A stretch of 64,000 bases of DNA from a bacterium (GTDB lineage Bacteria > SZUA-79 > Acidulodesulfobacterales > Acidulodesulfobacteraceae), in assembly GCA_021845685.1 (NCBI GenBank), contig JAJZVN010000006.1, positions 52,896 through 116,895 of the forward strand. Reading direction: 5' to 3'. Position 1 is the stretch's first letter, and the number at the start of each line of letters is the position of its first letter. The notes under the pieces were generated by a model. That model searched no databases. It saw only the letters and a program-made list of their open reading frames with translations, and was not told where the DNA came from. Shown here piece by piece: positions 27,731 to 36,666 of the stretch. Both the position numbers and the translations under genes were made by a program.

Positions 27731-28846
27731 ATGGATACTAAGAAATACAAAATCCTGTCCCTATTTACAGGGTGCGGCGGATTAGACACTGGTTTTCATG
27801 GAGATTTTAAATACTTGTGCAGATATTATAAGTCGCTGCCTTTTGAAACCGTATTTGCAATGGATAACAATGAATATGCATGTTCTACGGTTGAATACAA
27901 TCATAAGTATTTTAAAAATACCGAAGTAATTTGTGAAGATATAACATCATATCCAGTCGAAAATATAAAAGGAAGATTCGACCTGCTTATCGGAGGTTTT
28001 CCCTGTGTAACTTTTTCTGTTGTAGGAAAACAAGCAGGCATAAAAGATAATGTCAACGGCAGGCTTTATGAAAGTTTTGCAAAATATGTCGAATATTTTA
28101 AACCTAAAGTATTCCTGGCCGAAAATGTAAAAGGTATTCTATCGGCAAACAGCGGAGAAGCGGTTAAAATTATTAAAGAGCGTTTTGAAATAGACGGATA
28201 CCGCGTAAAAGTTTTTCCCGTGAATTTTGCCGATTTCGGCATACCGCAGCTGAGACAGAGAGTTTTGTTTATAGGTATAAGAAATGATATAGAAACCGAT
28301 TTTGTTCCTCCTGAATTTATAAGCAGAAATAATTATGTATCTGCTGAAGAAGCTCTATGCGGCATATCAGGAAGCTGTTCCAACCATAACCTGATAAAAT
28401 GTTCGCCGAGAACCGTAAAAATGCTTGAAATTATACCGCCGGGTTCAAACTATAAATCTCTTATAGGAACGGAATATGAAGTCAAAGGACTGATGTCTAA
28501 CATTTACAGAAGACTAAAGCCGGATGAGCCTGCATATACCGTTATAGCGTCCGGGGGAGGAGGAACCTGGACATACCATTATTCTGAACCGAGACCTCTG
28601 ACAAACAGAGAACGGGCAAGGCTTCAGGGATTTCCTGATGATTTTGTTTTCTGCGGAAGCAACTCCGAAGTCAGAAGACAGATAGGCAATGCTGTCCCGC
28701 CGGCAGGAATCCACCCTTTTGCCGAAAGGATAGCAGATGTTCTTGCAGGGATACAAAACTCTTCTTTAAATTTAAACTGTATTAAAGAAATTGCAGTAGG
28801 AAAACCATCGTATAAAAGCTTTTATAAAATATCAGCTTCTGTTTAG
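27731..28846 (+). CDS. DNA cytosine-5 methyltransferase
   Basis: About 371 residues from ATG 27731. All C5 motifs are present: I LSLFTGCGGLDTGF, IV GGFPCVTFSVVG with catalytic Cys, VI ENVKGI, VIII QLRQRVLFIG, IX RERARLQGFPDDF and X QIGNAVPP. It protects element and host DNA against the linked endonuclease. It converges with and overlaps the vsr gene by 15 bases. Upstream TTG codons are less likely starts. Confidence 0.95.
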   Translation: MDTKKYKILSLFTGCGGLDTGFHGDFKYLCRYYKSLPFETVFAMDNNEYACSTVEYNHKYFKNTEVICEDITSYPVENIKGRFDLLIGGFPCVTFSVVGKQAGIKDNVNGRLYESFAKYVEYFKPKVFLAENVKGILSANSGEAVKIIKERFEIDGYRVKVFPVNFADFGIPQLRQRVLFIGIRNDIETDFVPPEFISRNNYVSAEEALCGISGSCSNHNLIKCSPRTVKMLEIIPPGSNYKSLIGTEYEVKGLMSNIYRRLKPDEPAYTVIASGGGGTWTYHYSEPRPLTNRERARLQGFPDDFVFCGSNSEVRRQIGNAVPPAGIHPFAERIADVLAGIQNSSLNLNCIKEIAVGKPSYKSFYKISASV

Positions 28847-29308
28847 CACCGATTCAATGTTATCGGCTATCGGATTAACATTTTTTATTATATCTTCCCC
28901 CCAGAATCTTAAAACCGTCCATCCGCCATCTTTTAAAACTCTGTTTACCTCATTGTCCCGTTCAATATTGCGTTTTAGTTTGGGTGTCCAGTAGTCCGTG
29001 TTTGTTTTTACCGCATATTTGCCTTCCGCAAAATATCTGCCGTGCCAGAACTCGCTGTCGCAGAAAACAGCAACTTTCTTTCCGGGAAAAACAATATCGG
29101 GTCTGCCGAAAACTTTTCCGAAATTAACCCTGTATCTTAAGCCTCTTTTCCACAGCTCTTTTCGCAGGATTATTTCAATAGCGGTATTTCTGGACCTGAT
29201 TCTTGACATATTTTCTGATCTGGTCATGGGAGCTGTTTTTTTGCGCGCTTTCATATGCAGTTTGTCAGTTTCTGTCTGCTGTTCCGTATTTATCTTTAAA
29301 ATCTTCAA
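28832..29308 (-). CDS. vsr: very short patch repair endonuclease
   Basis: A Vsr-type protein of up to 158 residues; ATG 29254 is an alternative start that avoids overlap with the upstream gene. Motifs: MSRIRSRNT, GRPDIVF, VAVFCDSEFWHG, LKRNIERD and WTVLRFWGEDI. Vsr nicks T:G mismatches that arise when 5-methylcytosine deaminates, and it usually accompanies a C5 methyltransferase, as here. Confidence 0.95.
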   Translation of the reverse strand: MKILKINTEQQTETDKLHMKARKKTAPMTRSENMSRIRSRNTAIEIILRKELWKRGLRYRVNFGKVFGRPDIVFPGKKVAVFCDSEFWHGRYFAEGKYAVKTNTDYWTPKLKRNIERDNEVNRVLKDGGWTVLRFWGEDIIKNVNPIADNIESVLNRS

Positions 29309-30443
29309 ATGTTCCGAGCTGTTTGAAATTTATCAAGTACGAATCTTCGCCGGACTTTTCTATTTCAACAGAATCAATGCCTATTTCTGCAAGCTTTTCA
29401 TAGGTTGCAAGTTCTCCTTCCCGCAGCTTCAAAATATCTCTTAAAAGCCATATTCCGAGAGCGCTGTTGGGACTGCTCATGAGGGCTTTGTTGTTACCCT
29501 GACACATTTTTGCGTTAAGAAAAGTTCCGTCAGGCAGTTTCAGTCTGAACGGAGTTTCTCTGTCCGGGAAAAAATCCGGAAATTTCAAATGTATCCATGA
29601 AGGAACCGGAATATAAACTTCATTGGGGTCTCTCGGTCTGCCTCCGGCATTCCACTGGTTTAGGCCGCTTTTTTCAGGCACAGTTTCCCGGTATTTTGTT
29701 GAGTATAAAGGCAGAATGACGCTTTCGTATGATTTTGCCGGCGCAAGAACATTCAGCGGTCTGAAATCTGCAAACATTCTATCTAGAGCTTCGTAGGGAT
29801 CTTCTATGATATTTACAGGTATCGAAATATCTGCCTGTCCGGTATTGAATTTTTTAAAAAGAGTGCTTTTTGACAGATTAAAAAGATAATTTTCTTTTTT
29901 ATCGTCAAAGAAAACAGAATTGCCGTTTTTGCTGATGTTCTGAATATTTTCGGTATCTACCGCAGCCATATTTTCTTCATATATGCTGAAATTATTTTTT
30001 GAACGGGCTATACAGTGGTAAATAATATTATCTATGCCGAACATTTTTTTAGTCGTTTCAATTCTGCTGTTTCTCATGTGAGAAATTTCGCGGACAAGTT
30101 TTTCCGAATTGTCTATAAATTTTTCAAATATTATCCGGCTTTTGTTAAATTCTGCAATTTTCTGATAGGTGTTTCCGTTGCCTTCTATAAAAGTTTTTAT
30201 CCCGACACCTATTTTTAAACTTTCAATTTCTTTTTTGGCGTCGGCGGAACAGTCAGACCTGGACAAATTTTCTGCACTGAAAGCTTTACAGAAAATATTT
30301 TCAGAAACTCTGTAATGCAGAAACGGAACGGCGGATTCGGAAAACAGATTGGACAGTCCGCCCATTATCTGCAGAAGTTTAAAATATTTTTCTTTGCTTT
30401 CTTTATTCTGTTTCGTGATAAACATAGCAGGTATATCCTCCAA
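29265..30443 (-). CDS. type II restriction endonuclease, NgoFVII-like C-terminal domain
   Basis: A 392-residue protein. The C-terminal half contains GRPRDPNEVYIPVPSWIHLK, CQGNNKALMS and LREGELATYEKLAEIGIDSV, typical of the target-recognition domain of NgoFVII/BfiI-like enzymes. The N-terminal half lacks a clear phospholipase-D HxK motif but has SRSDCSADA and GVGIKTFI, which could supply acidic and Lys residues of a PD-(D/E)xK centre. It is transcribed divergently from the next upstream genes and runs into vsr. It should cut unmethylated DNA. Confidence 0.75.
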   Translation of the reverse strand: MEDIPAMFITKQNKESKEKYFKLLQIMGGLSNLFSESAVPFLHYRVSENIFCKAFSAENLSRSDCSADAKKEIESLKIGVGIKTFIEGNGNTYQKIAEFNKSRIIFEKFIDNSEKLVREISHMRNSRIETTKKMFGIDNIIYHCIARSKNNFSIYEENMAAVDTENIQNISKNGNSVFFDDKKENYLFNLSKSTLFKKFNTGQADISIPVNIIEDPYEALDRMFADFRPLNVLAPAKSYESVILPLYSTKYRETVPEKSGLNQWNAGGRPRDPNEVYIPVPSWIHLKFPDFFPDRETPFRLKLPDGTFLNAKMCQGNNKALMSSPNSALGIWLLRDILKLREGELATYEKLAEIGIDSVEIEKSGEDSYLINFKQLGTFEDFKDKYGTADRN

Positions 30444-30562
30444 TATAATTATCTGTATATTTTAAACTGAGTATAAAAAATTAAATATAAAATTATTACA
30501 TTATTTTTTTAAAAAAGCCCGCTGTCCAAACTCCATGCATTTTAAAAGAAAAATTTAAAAAC

Positions 30563-31774
30563 CTAATTATTTGTGCATTTTTTATTAAAGTTTATCGAAT
30601 CGTAAACAATATATTGATTTTGAATAAAAATTGGTTTCGCGATGAATTTTGAGATTCTGATATAAATACCGTTATTAGTTTTTAGAATTAAGCAGGCATT
30701 TATTATGCTCTTAGTTGTTAGCTTATTTGAGTTATTGAATTTATGTGATAATAGTTTTTTATTAATAAGTTTGTTTAAATAGCTGTTTTTTACTTCAATA
30801 AGTTCGTTCAAATAGGTATTAGTGACCTCTAATTTTATTGGAACATTTCCGCCGACCCTTAGTTCGGACAACTCAAGATTTAGTACATTATTTATTAATT
30901 CCTTACATTGTTTAAATGGTTGAGATTTAGCGGGGCGTAGGTATATTATAAAAGCAAAAAATAAAACAATAAAAGCAGAACCTATAATTACACCCCCTAT
31001 CTTTGTCATATTTTTTATAAAAAAATAGTCTTGTTCTAATTTATTTTTTCCGGGCTCAAAAAAATATAAAATTTGGGAGGATCCAACCAATACAAAAGGG
31101 AGGATAAAATAAACGATTATTGATAATAATGCCCGTAATTTAGCCGACGAGTTTGTCATAAACAGGAGAATAATCGCCAGAAAAGCTAAAAAAAAGAATG
31201 CTGATATAATTAAACCCAATAAATCATATCGGAACGGATATCTTTCCGAGTTGTTTTTTTTAAATCCCTTACGAATGGAAATAAGGATTATTATGCTAAT
31301 CGCATATATAGCATATACTAAAAACTTAAAATATTTGTTTAATAAAAAAGGATAAAATATGATAAATAAGAGGGTAAACCATATAAAATAAAAAATTATG
31401 CTTACAATAAGTTTTGAAGAATTTTTTTCAAACTCTTCGTCGGCAATTCTAATTAAGGCTGGCAAATAAAACGCAAGAATAGAAATAAAAACTATTAATA
31501 ATAATTTTAAAAAAAGTGCTACTTCCAAACCGGCATCGGATACTGGAAAAGGAATTCTTTGGTAAGTACTGTAGGCATTCAGCAGGCTAAATCCAAGCAA
31601 TGCGCTGAAAGTGATTATTATTGTTAAAAGACTTGCTATATTATTTACATTTAAATATCTTTTAAGCAAAGATTGATTATTATGTGTCTTTGCGTTGTAG
31701 CTATCGCGGTGAGTTAATGTGAGTATATATTTTGTTCCATTTTTTCTCTTTGTTAGCATAAACATGATTTGCAA
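30563..31774 (-). CDS. multi-pass membrane protein of unknown function
   Basis: About 400 residues with seven or eight membrane segments between residues ~50 and 285 and a soluble C-terminal domain (residues ~290-400). The first in-frame ATGs lie close together; MLTKRKNGTKY is an alternative start. No transporter or enzyme motif is recognised. It lies downstream of a small one-helix gene, so the pair may be cargo such as an abortive-infection module with a membrane effector. That is speculation. Confidence 0.6.
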   Translation of the reverse strand: MQIMFMLTKRKNGTKYILTLTHRDSYNAKTHNNQSLLKRYLNVNNIASLLTIIITFSALLGFSLLNAYSTYQRIPFPVSDAGLEVALFLKLLLIVFISILAFYLPALIRIADEEFEKNSSKLIVSIIFYFIWFTLLFIIFYPFLLNKYFKFLVYAIYAISIIILISIRKGFKKNNSERYPFRYDLLGLIISAFFFLAFLAIILLFMTNSSAKLRALLSIIVYFILPFVLVGSSQILYFFEPGKNKLEQDYFFIKNMTKIGGVIIGSAFIVLFFAFIIYLRPAKSQPFKQCKELINNVLNLELSELRVGGNVPIKLEVTNTYLNELIEVKNSYLNKLINKKLLSHKFNNSNKLTTKSIINACLILKTNNGIYIRISKFIAKPIFIQNQYIVYDSINFNKKCTNN

Positions 31775-31817
31775 TCTTCACTGTCCGCTGGGCGGACATT
31801 TTAAAACAAATTAATTA

Positions 31818-31988
31818 TTATCGCAATGCGCTAAACAAAATAATTGCAAGGGTAAGAATTGATACTATTAGGATTGCCCAAGACAAACGATGAGTCTTTT
31901 TTGATACCTCTAAAATATTTTTTGAGACTTCTAATTGCTCTTTTATAACCGGACCATCCGGAGATTGGTGATAAAAACCCTCACTCAT
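31818..31988 (-). CDS. small one-helix membrane protein
   Basis: A 56-residue protein too short for usual gene calls. AAGGGGG lies 8 bases before ATG 31988. The first half is charged and partly repeated (EVSKNILEVSKK), and the second half is one membrane helix (SWAILIVSILTLAIILFSAL). It precedes the 403-residue membrane protein on the same strand, so they are probably co-transcribed. Confidence 0.65.
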   Translation of the reverse strand: MSEGFYHQSPDGPVIKEQLEVSKNILEVSKKTHRLSWAILIVSILTLAIILFSALR

Positions 31989-32057
31989 AATAATTCCCCC
32001 TTAAACATTGACATCAAACAATATTTTTCGTATATTATTTATTATTCCTTAAAGTCA

Positions 32058-32510
32058 TTATTTATTATTACCTGTAAGCCTCTTTTTTTGGACAGGGCTT
32101 GGATTCCTTTTCTGCTTATTTTGTTTTTTTAAAGCCGAGTAAACATTTTCTATGCCGGTATTAACCACAGCTATTAAATCTTCTGATTTATTTTCGTATA
32201 TTTCTTTTAACATCATGACTCTTTTTTCAAGCTCCGGATTAGACGGATAATTAATGACAGAAATATTGTCTCGTTTCTCTTTTTTAATATCACCTAAAAA
32301 ATAATATATATCTACATCAAAAAACTTAGCTATTTTAAGAAGGTAATCTATTGGAATTTTAGACCTACCTATTTCATAATGATATATTTGAACATAATCA
32401 ACATCAACCATTTCAGCAAGTTTTTCCTGAGTAATTTTAAGCTCCTTCCTTTTATTCCTTATTTTTAACCCTATATGCTTAAATAAGTCTATATCTTTAT
32501 TTCTCGGCAT
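32058..32510 (-). CDS. XRE-family repressor of element 2
   Basis: A 150-residue protein with N-terminal HTH (TQEKLAEMVDVDYVQIYHYE) and a helical C-terminal part. It diverges from the replication genes, as in element 1. The ACTATT-N4-AATAGT palindrome in the gap, repeated at 44220, is its likely operator. Confidence 0.85.
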   Translation of the reverse strand: MPRNKDIDLFKHIGLKIRNKRKELKITQEKLAEMVDVDYVQIYHYEIGRSKIPIDYLLKIAKFFDVDIYYFLGDIKKEKRDNISVINYPSNPELEKRVMMLKEIYENKSEDLIAVVNTGIENVYSALKKQNKQKRNPSPVQKKRLTGNNK

Positions 32511-32585
32511 TGAATAAACCCGCTATTATTTTTAATTTTTTAGTTTTGAATCCGTCCTAAGCAAATTATTAACTATAAGTTTCAT

Positions 32586-32678
32586 TCTATTATTATCTTA
32601 ATATATTTATAAATACTATTAACAAATAGTTATATTTTTGCTTGACATATAAAACTTATTGTTGTATTTTATAAACTA
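32586..32678 (+). promoter_or_regulatory. element 2 promoter-operator, copy 1
   Basis: TTGACA (32642-32647) and TATTTT (32665-32670) are spaced 17. The palindrome ACTATTAACAAATAGT lies at 32615-32630. The whole ~93 bases recur at 44192-44283 with few changes. It drives the replication/partition operon. Confidence 0.75.
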
Positions 32679-32717
32679 ATACAAAAATAATCTCTTTAAA
32701 AAATCAATATTTAAAAT

Positions 32718-33083
32718 ATGAACGAAGAAAAAATAACATTTGAAAATAAAATATCAGCACCGTTTACATGGGTCGAAAACGATTTAATACAATCAAAATT
32801 CCTGTCGTTAGAGGCAATGGGATTATATTTAATGCTAAGGTCGTTCGGAAAAACCTCATATCCGACAATTAAAGATATCTGCAAGCAAGGGAAAGTAGGA
32901 AGTAAAAAATTATATAGGATAATAAATGAGCTGATAAAAGCTAAATTGCTCTTAAAAAAACAGCAACGAAAAAACGGTAAATTTCACAATACTTTATACC
33001 GTATTTTATCGCTTGACGATAATTATGAAGAAATTTATAAAGAATTAAACGAAGAAGAGATTAAACTGCGCAGGAGAAAATAG
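32718..33083 (+). CDS. replication-associated winged-HTH protein
   Basis: The 121-residue protein matches the N-terminal domain of the element 1 initiator-like protein (FTWVENDLIQSKFLSLEAMG, YPTIKDICKQGKVGSKKLYR). No strong ribosome site is visible. It ends 5 bases before the next gene. In element 1 this domain is fused to the C-terminal part found here in the following gene. Confidence 0.6.
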   Translation: MNEEKITFENKISAPFTWVENDLIQSKFLSLEAMGLYLMLRSFGKTSYPTIKDICKQGKVGSKKLYRIINELIKAKLLLKKQQRKNGKFHNTLYRILSLDDNYEEIYKELNEEEIKLRRRK

Positions 33084-33088
33084 AATTT

Positions 33089-34111
33089 ATGAATAAAAAT
33101 AATTGGAAAGATGAAATTTTAGATTTTTATCAAAAAATAGGGTTTACCCAGATTTCAAACATTTTTTTAATTAATATTGGCAAACTTGGAATTACCGGTA
33201 ATGAATATTTAATTATTTCGGTAATTAAAATGTTTGCTTTTCAAAAAGATGAGGCATTTCCAAGTTTAGCCAAACTTATAAATATTACATCTCTTTCAAA
33301 ACACACGATTATAGATACATTAAAATCTTTAGAAAAGAAAGGATTTTTGAAAATTATTAAAAATTTAAACAGTAATAATTTATATAAAAGTAATACATAT
33401 AGTTTAAGGCCTTTACTTGAAATAATAGAAAAAATAACAATTAATAGCATTAATAAAGAAGATACAGGGGTAGTGCAAAATTTGCACTACGGTAGTGCAG
33501 AAATTGCACCAGGGGTAGTGCAAAATTTGCACCCTAATAAGAAGAATAATAATAAGAATAAAATAATAACATACACACAAGACGCTTCAACAAAACCCGC
33601 CTTAAAAAACGTGTGTGAAGAAAATAATAAAAGTAATTCACACACGCCCTCGCTAAAAGTCCTTGAATTATTTAAGAATGAAGATGAGAATGTCTTATTT
33701 AAGATTGGAAAGCAGCATAAAGACGCCGCTATTGCAGGTAAATATTTAGATTATCAGGTTAAAAAAGGAAAAATAGTTGTAAAAAATCCCTGCGGCTTAT
33801 TAATAAAAACATTAAAAGACGGCTTATATTCTGATGTGGACGAAATAATTCTGGAAGAGAAGCAAAAAATAGCAAACGAAAACCAAAAAATTATAGCGGA
33901 AATAAAAAAAAGAGAAAAAGAAGAAGAAGCTGAAAAACTTGTTAATGAATATATCGCAAAAATGCCGGAAGATGAAAAAAATAACAGGATAAAAAAAATA
34001 ATTATAGAAAATAATTATAAAGATGACGATTTAGGTAATATATTTGTAATGCTAAAGTTGAAAGCAGAGGTATCAAATATGCTTGAAAACGGAGACTCTA
34101 AAGACCCGTGA
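33089..34111 (+). CDS. replication-initiator-like HTH protein
   Basis: A 340-residue protein: N-terminal winged HTH (FPSLAKLINITSLSKHTIID), variable linker (about 125-185) and a C-terminal domain aligned by eye with element 1 (LELFKNEDENVLFKIGKQHK). Three palindromic iterons lie within the linker-coding DNA. This is the best candidate for an initiator acting on its own gene. It precedes parA by 76 bases. Confidence 0.62.
   Translation: MNKNNWKDEILDFYQKIGFTQISNIFLINIGKLGITGNEYLIISVIKMFAFQKDEAFPSLAKLINITSLSKHTIIDTLKSLEKKGFLKIIKNLNSNNLYKSNTYSLRPLLEIIEKITINSINKEDTGVVQNLHYGSAEIAPGVVQNLHPNKKNNNKNKIITYTQDASTKPALKNVCEENNKSNSHTPSLKVLELFKNEDENVLFKIGKQHKDAAIAGKYLDYQVKKGKIVVKNPCGLLIKTLKDGLYSDVDEIILEEKQKIANENQKIIAEIKKREKEEEAEKLVNEYIAKMPEDEKNNRIKKIIIENNYKDDDLGNIFVMLKLKAEVSNMLENGDSKDP
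33473..33532. repeat. three palindromic iterons, candidate replication origin
   Basis: GTGCAAAATTTGCAC at 33473-33487, GTGCAGAAATTGCAC at 33495-33509 and GTGCAAAATTTGCAC at 33518-33532: three 15-base palindromes at 22-23-base spacing, about two helical turns. They encode a linker of the initiator-like protein (twice VVQNLH). Strongly suggests a protein-binding array. Confidence 0.75.
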
Positions 34112-34187
34112 GGCATTTTAATATAATGTAAATTATATTTCTTGTCCACTGAGTGGACAAGATTAAAAAACAATAAAGAGGTGAAAA

Positions 34188-34940
34188 ATGATAATCGCTA
34201 TTATGAATCAAAAAGGCGGAGTAGGAAAAACAACGACGGCGGTAAATCTTGCCGTTGCATTAAAAAGAAATTACGACAACGTATTATTAATTGATATAGA
34301 CCCGCAGGCAAACGCAAGTATTCATTTAGGAATTAGAGAGACTGCGGATAATTCAATGGCGGCGGTAATGTTAGGAGAAAAAAACATTACAGATATAATA
34401 AAAACTGCAGATTCAAATTTAGAAGTAGCGCCTGCCAATATTGCGCTTGCAGGAGTAGAACTGCAAATAGTAAACGAAGTCGGCAGAGAAATGATTTTGA
34501 AAGATATCGTAAAAGATTTATATCACGATATTATCATTATTGATTGTCCGCCAAGCTTAGGTTTATTATCAATAAATGCTTTAACGGCGGCAGATAAAAT
34601 AATAGTGCCGGTTTTAACTGAATATTTTGCAATGGAAGGACTATCGGATTTTTTAAAAACGGTGAGTATGGTTAAAAAGAAACTTAACGGCAAACTTGAA
34701 ATATTAGGTTATCTTGCTACCGGTTATGCAAATACTTCAATATCAAAAGATATACTGCAGAATTTACATAAACATTTTGATAATCAAGTTTTCAAAACTA
34801 TCATAAGGATAAATACTTCTTTAAAGGAAGCTCCGGGAACCGGCAAAAGCATATTTTATTATAAAAAAAATTGCAGAGGTTATGAAGACTATGAAAAACT
34901 TGGGGAAGAAGTCAGTCAAATAATTAAAAATAAAATATAA
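34188..34940 (+). CDS. parA: ParA-family partition ATPase
   Basis: A 250-residue protein with deviant Walker A KGGVGKTTTAVNLA, DIDPQANAS and Walker B-like IIIIDCPPSLG. AAGAGGTG precedes the start. With ParB it segregates or stabilises the excised circular form; this implies that element 2 replicates outside the chromosome for a time. Confidence 0.95.
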   Translation: MIIAIMNQKGGVGKTTTAVNLAVALKRNYDNVLLIDIDPQANASIHLGIRETADNSMAAVMLGEKNITDIIKTADSNLEVAPANIALAGVELQIVNEVGREMILKDIVKDLYHDIIIIDCPPSLGLLSINALTAADKIIVPVLTEYFAMEGLSDFLKTVSMVKKKLNGKLEILGYLATGYANTSISKDILQNLHKHFDNQVFKTIIRINTSLKEAPGTGKSIFYYKKNCRGYEDYEKLGEEVSQIIKNKI

Positions 34941-34966
34941 AAAGAGAAAAGGAATAGGGAGATTTT

Positions 34967-35842
34967 ATGAAAAAATTAAACGATCCTTTAGACTGGATTG
35001 GCAAAGACACCGAAGATAAAGCAGCCGTTATTGATATAAATATAGATGAAATAATTGTCAATGAGCAAATTAGAAATAAAGAAAATGTTTTAAAAGATAT
35101 TGACGAACTCACGGAATCAATAAAAGAATTTGGAGTTAATCAAAATCTTTTAGTGATGAGAAATAATAATAAGAATAACGAATATTTACTGATAGCAGGA
35201 GAAAGAAGATTAGAAGCTTCTAAAAGGGCAGGATTAAACAGCGTGCCTTGTCTTGTAAAGGACATTAAAGAAGAAGACATATTGATTTATCAGCTTTTAG
35301 AAAATATTCAAAGAAAAGATTTAAGCAAGCCTGAGCTTGCTAATGTTTATAAACAATTACAGGAAAAAGGATTGACTATTAGACAGATAGCGGAAAAGAT
35401 TCATAAATCAAAATCATATGTGCAAGAAATATTAAGTATATGTGAAATGCCTGAAGAATTAAAAGAAAAAATCACTGGCGGCACAATTAAAAAGGCAATT
35501 GAGATATCAAAGATTAAAGATGAAAAAGAAAAGAAAAAGCTAATTGAAAATTATGACAGTATTACTGCGGGTGAAGTTAAAAATAAAAGAAATAAATTAG
35601 ATACAAATAAGGAAAAAAATAATATTAATTTAAATAAAAATAATATGTCCGTGAAGTTTCTTCTATCTGATACAGACCATTTTAACGATACTCATACAGA
35701 CATTAAAATTAGCATAAGATTTGATATTATTGATTGTCATTTCGGCACAAGTAATATTGTGGCAATATATACTAAAGACAATGCTACGACAAGTGAATTT
35801 ATTAAGTATTTAAATAATTTTAAAATTAAAGGAGATGATTAA
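34967..35842 (+). CDS. parB: ParB-family partition protein
   Basis: A 291-residue protein. The N-terminal ParB box has LIAGERRLEASKRAGLNSVP, followed by ENIQRKDLS and a central HTH (TIRQIAEKIHKSKSYVQEIL). The C-terminal ~80 residues are unusual. It is 26 bases after parA; AGGGAG precedes it. The centromere site is not evident. Confidence 0.93.
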   Translation: MKKLNDPLDWIGKDTEDKAAVIDINIDEIIVNEQIRNKENVLKDIDELTESIKEFGVNQNLLVMRNNNKNNEYLLIAGERRLEASKRAGLNSVPCLVKDIKEEDILIYQLLENIQRKDLSKPELANVYKQLQEKGLTIRQIAEKIHKSKSYVQEILSICEMPEELKEKITGGTIKKAIEISKIKDEKEKKKLIENYDSITAGEVKNKRNKLDTNKEKNNINLNKNNMSVKFLLSDTDHFNDTHTDIKISIRFDIIDCHFGTSNIVAIYTKDNATTSEFIKYLNNFKIKGDD

Positions 35843-36067
35843 ATGGATATGTTTGACGGTATAAAAAATACAAAAGGCAAAAAGAAATCAATTACAATTT
35901 CGCTTGATAGCGAAATGTATAATTCAATAACGGAACTTGCGAAACTGCTTGGAGTAGAAAAGGCATTAATCGCAAGAACAGTAGTAAATAACGCAAGAAA
36001 CATTATTGCAAAAAGAATAGAAAAGGAACATAAAAATAACAAGGATATTGCAAGCACATTAAAATAA
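35843..36067 (+). CDS. small ribbon-helix-helix-like protein
   Basis: A 74-residue basic protein starting directly at the parB stop. KKKSITISLDSEMYNSITEL suggests a beta-strand followed by two helices, as in CopG/ParG-type regulators. It likely binds DNA and controls the partition operon. Confidence 0.6.
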   Translation: MDMFDGIKNTKGKKKSITISLDSEMYNSITELAKLLGVEKALIARTVVNNARNIIAKRIEKEHKNNKDIASTLK

Positions 36068-36666
36068 AACAAAATGAAAAATCAAGGAAATTTAACAATA
36101 AAATTAATTTCAGAAACGGTAAAAAATGAAAATTTTAGTTTTGATTTTTGTTTTGAAATTAATTTCAAAGGCGAAAAAGACATTAGAAAGGGGGACGCCC
36201 CCTTACCCCCATTAGTGTTTGCCTGTCGTGCGCGGTATTTTTGGTTTGCTTCGCAAAACGCTTCGCTATCCAAAGATACCACGACTAACCCAAAAAATCT
36301 TGTTTCACAAATTGCCTTCGGCAAACGCTTCGCTAATTCGTGGTTTTGCTTTGCAAAACTAAAATTTTGTCTCCGTCAAACTTTTAAAACAAGACCACAC
36401 TTAAATATTTGTTTGCAACAAAATATTTATTTTTGCTTTGCAAAAACCGTAAACGCTTTTTTTGGGTTAGTCGTGGTATCTTTGGATACGCACGACAGGC
36501 AAACACCCCCCGCCCCCCTCTAAAGAGGGGGAGAAGGAATCACTACCCCCCGCCCCCCTCCTCTTAGGAGGGGAATAAAAGTGCATAAGGAAGTTTAAAA
36601 AACAAACTACCTTAAATATACTGGAGGATTAAAAATATTTTTTAAATATAACTATATGGAGAAATT
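36068..36666. other. non-coding region with large inverted repeat and C-rich hairpins
   Basis: A frame from 36074 exists but runs through palindromes and has no family resemblance, so I do not accept it. The region contains the long inverted repeat 36215-36504, then two C-rich hairpins (CCCCCCTCTAAAGAGGGGG and CCCCTCCTCTTAGGAGGGG, about 36505-36573) upstream of the coupling-protein gene. Confidence 0.6.
36215..36504. repeat. long interrupted inverted repeat
   Basis: Outer arms GTTTGCCTGTCGTGCG and CGCACGACAGGCAAAC; inner 31-base arms 36267-36297 and 36458-36488 (TATCCAAAGATACCACGACT... against its complement). A 34-base insert lies in the left arm only, and a 160-base loop has more GCAAAA/TTTTGC pairs. 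Candidate oriT, structured RNA or inserted MITE. Confidence 0.7.

Noticed and set aside
36074..36523. 150-codon frame across the large inverted repeat
   Set aside because: It runs through palindromes and C-rich tracts, has no ribosome site and no family-like text.
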